The translations under genes and the position numbers were made by a program. Of a stretch of 64,000 nt of DNA, positions 62,710-64,000 are shown piece by piece. The DNA is taken from NCBI RefSeq assembly GCF_014199915.1, contig NZ_JACHOO010000012.1, forward strand, positions 35,421 through 99,420. The letters are read 5' to 3'. How positions within the stretch are numbered: the first letter of the stretch is position 1; each line of letters opens with the position of its first letter. A model generated the notes under the pieces. That model searched no databases and had not been told where the DNA came from. It worked only from the letters and a program-made list of their open reading frames with translations. This DNA comes from Prosthecomicrobium pneumaticum. Lineage in GTDB: Bacteria > Pseudomonadota > Alphaproteobacteria > Rhizobiales > Kaistiaceae.

Positions 62710-63816
62710 ATGACGAACCGGGCGGTGGCGAAGACCATCCTCATCATCGGCGCCGGCAAGATCGGCGAGACGATCACCGCGCTGCTCGCCGCGACGGGCG
62801 ATTACCGCGTCCTCGTCGTCGATCGCGCCGAAGCGCCGCTCGCGCGCCTTCCCGCCCATCCGGCTGTTGCCACCCGCGTGCTCGACGTCGCCGACGAGGC
62901 GGCGCTCGCCGCCACGATGACGGGCGCCTTCGCCGTGCTCTCGGCGGCGCCCTATCACGTCACCCGCCATGTCGCGCAGGCCGCGCGGGCGGCCGGCATC
63001 CATTATCTCGACCTCACCGAGGACGTCGCGACGACGCGGCTCGCCAAGGCGCTCGCCGCCGGGGCGCAGAGCGCCTTCATCCCGCAATGCGGCCTCGCAC
63101 CGGGCTTCGTCTCGATCGTCGCGAGCGACCTGATCCGCCGCTTCGACACGCTCGACAGCGTCCGCATGCGGGTCGGCGCGCTGCCGCTCTTCCCCTCCAA
63201 CGCGCTCGGCTACAATCTCACCTGGTCGACCGAGGGCGTGATCAACGAGTATGACGAGCCCTGCGAGGCGATCGTCGCCGGCCGCCGCTGCGAGGTGCCG
63301 CCGCTCGAGGAGCGCGAGGAGTTCGCGCTCGACGGCGTCCGCTACGAGGCGTTCAACACCTCGGGCGGCCTCGGCACGCTGTGCGAGACGCTCGAGGGGC
63401 GCGTGCGCACGCTCGATTACAAGACGGTGCGCTATCCCGGCCATTGCGCGGTGATGAAGACGCTGATCCAGGACCTGCGGCTCGGCGAGCGGCGCGCGCT
63501 TCTGAAGGACATCCTCGAATTCGCCCTGCCGGCGACGATGCAGGATGTCGTCCTCGTCTTCGTCACGGTCGCCGGAGAGCGCGGCGGCCGTCTGCTCCAG
63601 GAGAGCTTCGTGCGCAAGATCTATGGCCGGCCGGAGCGGAGCGCGATCCAGACGACCACCGCCGCCGGCATCTGCGCCGTGCTCGATCTCCTCGCCGGGG
63701 GCCGGCTGCCGCAGCAGGGCTTCGTCCGCCAGGAGGACATCCCGCTCGACGCCTTCCTCGCCAACCGCTTCGGCGCCGCCTATGCCGAGCCGGGGCTCGC
63801 CCGCGCCGCCGCCTGA
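62710..63816 (+). CDS. Saccharopine dehydrogenase-family oxidoreductase
   Basis: A 368-residue NAD(P)-dependent enzyme with the Rossmann motif TILIIGAGKIGETITALLAA, AVLSAAPYHVTRHVAQAARA, GIHYLDLTED and PQCGLAPGFVSIVASDLIRR, then the C-terminal catalytic domain (EEFALDGVRYEAFNTSGGLG, TLDYKTVRYPGH). It resembles bacterial L-lysine/saccharopine or lysine-epsilon-forming dehydrogenases, which act in lysine degradation. The ATG follows GAGGGGAAAG. The divergent Lrp-type regulator supports an amino-acid catabolic role. The exact substrate is not proven. Confidence 0.9.
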   Translation: MTNRAVAKTILIIGAGKIGETITALLAATGDYRVLVVDRAEAPLARLPAHPAVATRVLDVADEAALAATMTGAFAVLSAAPYHVTRHVAQAARAAGIHYLDLTEDVATTRLAKALAAGAQSAFIPQCGLAPGFVSIVASDLIRRFDTLDSVRMRVGALPLFPSNALGYNLTWSTEGVINEYDEPCEAIVAGRRCEVPPLEEREEFALDGVRYEAFNTSGGLGTLCETLEGRVRTLDYKTVRYPGHCAVMKTLIQDLRLGERRALLKDILEFALPATMQDVVLVFVTVAGERGGRLLQESFVRKIYGRPERSAIQTTTAAGICAVLDLLAGGRLPQQGFVRQEDIPLDAFLANRFGAAYAEPGLARAAA

Positions 63817-63875
63817 GCGCTGCCGGCCGCGAGGGCGAGGGTGTCTCGCCGTGATCGGCCGAGGAGGAGGAAAGA

Positions 63876-64000
63876 GCCCTCACCCTGCCGGCGAAGCCGG
63901 CTGTTGCCGACTTCGCCTTTTCCGCGCTCGGCTCGGCAACAGCCGAGCCGAGGGGGGAGAGGGCTTCCGGCCTCGGCGTCGCAGGCCGCGGCAGCGGCCG
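63876..64000. repeat. Intergenic palindromic repeat block 4, cut by the window edge, with a degenerate composite module
   Basis: After CCCTCACCCTGCC, in place of the CCCTCTCCCGC arm, come GCGAAGCCGGCTGTTGCCGA plus CTTCGC (one mismatch in the stem) and the intact TCGGCTCGGC-AACA-GCCGAGCCGA hairpin, then GGGGGGAGAGGG. The module continues with GCTTCCGGCCTCGGCGTCGC as in block 2. The outer arm has decayed here while the inner module persists. Confidence 0.75.

Overview
The window is a GC-rich (about 70% by eye) chromosomal stretch from an alphaproteobacterium, almost certainly a member of the Hyphomicrobiales (Rhizobiales). The placement rests on gene content: a 2205-residue Growth-Pole-Ring-like protein with 22-residue helical repeats, the cell-cycle kinase CckA, an alphaproteobacterial DksA with a single zinc-finger cysteine, an MFS/PlsC/AMP-ligase fusion, and the accC-accB-aroQ-dsbA order next to aat and a DUF2155 gene. 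No phage, transposase or CRISPR array is visible.

Layout. 1-1.8 kb: the 5' part of a surface-glycan glycosyltransferase with much lower GC, lying off the 3' end of a tRNA-Lys(CTT) gene, so a possible island edge. 1.9-8.7 kb: a giant lysophospholipid-acyltransferase/acyl-ligase fusion divergent from its probable TetR regulator, a degenerate nucleotidyltransferase, a Crp-type regulator and a GNAT gene with a tiny membrane-protein partner. 8.9-16.3 kb: DUF2155, aat, the aroQ-accB-accC operon, a DsbA-like oxidoreductase, an M48 protease and an aminotransferase. 16.3-24 kb: ROK regulator, pgi, an orphan molybdenum hydroxylase large subunit, a DMT exporter and thiD. 24.4-27.5 kb: FAH-family hydrolase, a RelB/YafQ toxin-antitoxin pair with a perfect operator, an SDR and a LysE exporter. 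27.6-34.3 kb: an LpxH-like phosphoesterase coupled to a GT4 glycosyltransferase, a threonine/serine dehydratase, an MFS carrier and the dgcN-dgcA D-glutamate pair. 34.4-39.1 kb: an Mla/MCE lipid-transport operon (STAS-MlaE, MlaF, MlaD, lipoprotein) and a secreted alpha carbonic anhydrase. 39.4-48.7 kb: the Growth-Pole-Ring-like gene, a 2Fe-2S ferredoxin, a flavin ferredoxin reductase and a cupin. 48.7-52.9 kb: YcjX/YcjF, SixA and small envelope proteins. 53-60.5 kb: a FlgN-like ORF, dksA, a long FliO-like protein, cckA and a cytochrome P450 translationally coupled to cckA. 61-63.8 kb: psuG, and an Lrp regulator divergent from a saccharopine-dehydrogenase-type enzyme.

Most genes are housekeeping or envelope functions in short operons with ATGA/GTGA/TGATG overlaps. 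Themes that connect are envelope lipid handling (acyltransferase/ligase, Mla, LpxH-like, GT4), polar growth and cell cycle (Growth-Pole-Ring-like protein, CckA, DksA) and one-electron transfer (ferredoxin, reductase, P450).

The most distinctive non-coding signal is a family of palindromic intergenic repeats in four gaps (9.9, 23.8, 60.6 and 63.9 kb). In several copies a simple CCCTCTCCCGC/GCGGGAGAGGG hairpin carries a second module of two further hairpins in its loop. In at least one copy those two hairpins are mutually complementary, so two alternative folds are possible. The most distinctive coding signal is the giant repeat protein, with two separate 22-residue arrays. Start sites were chosen from ribosome-binding sites and family lengths; where this departs from the longest open frame it is stated.
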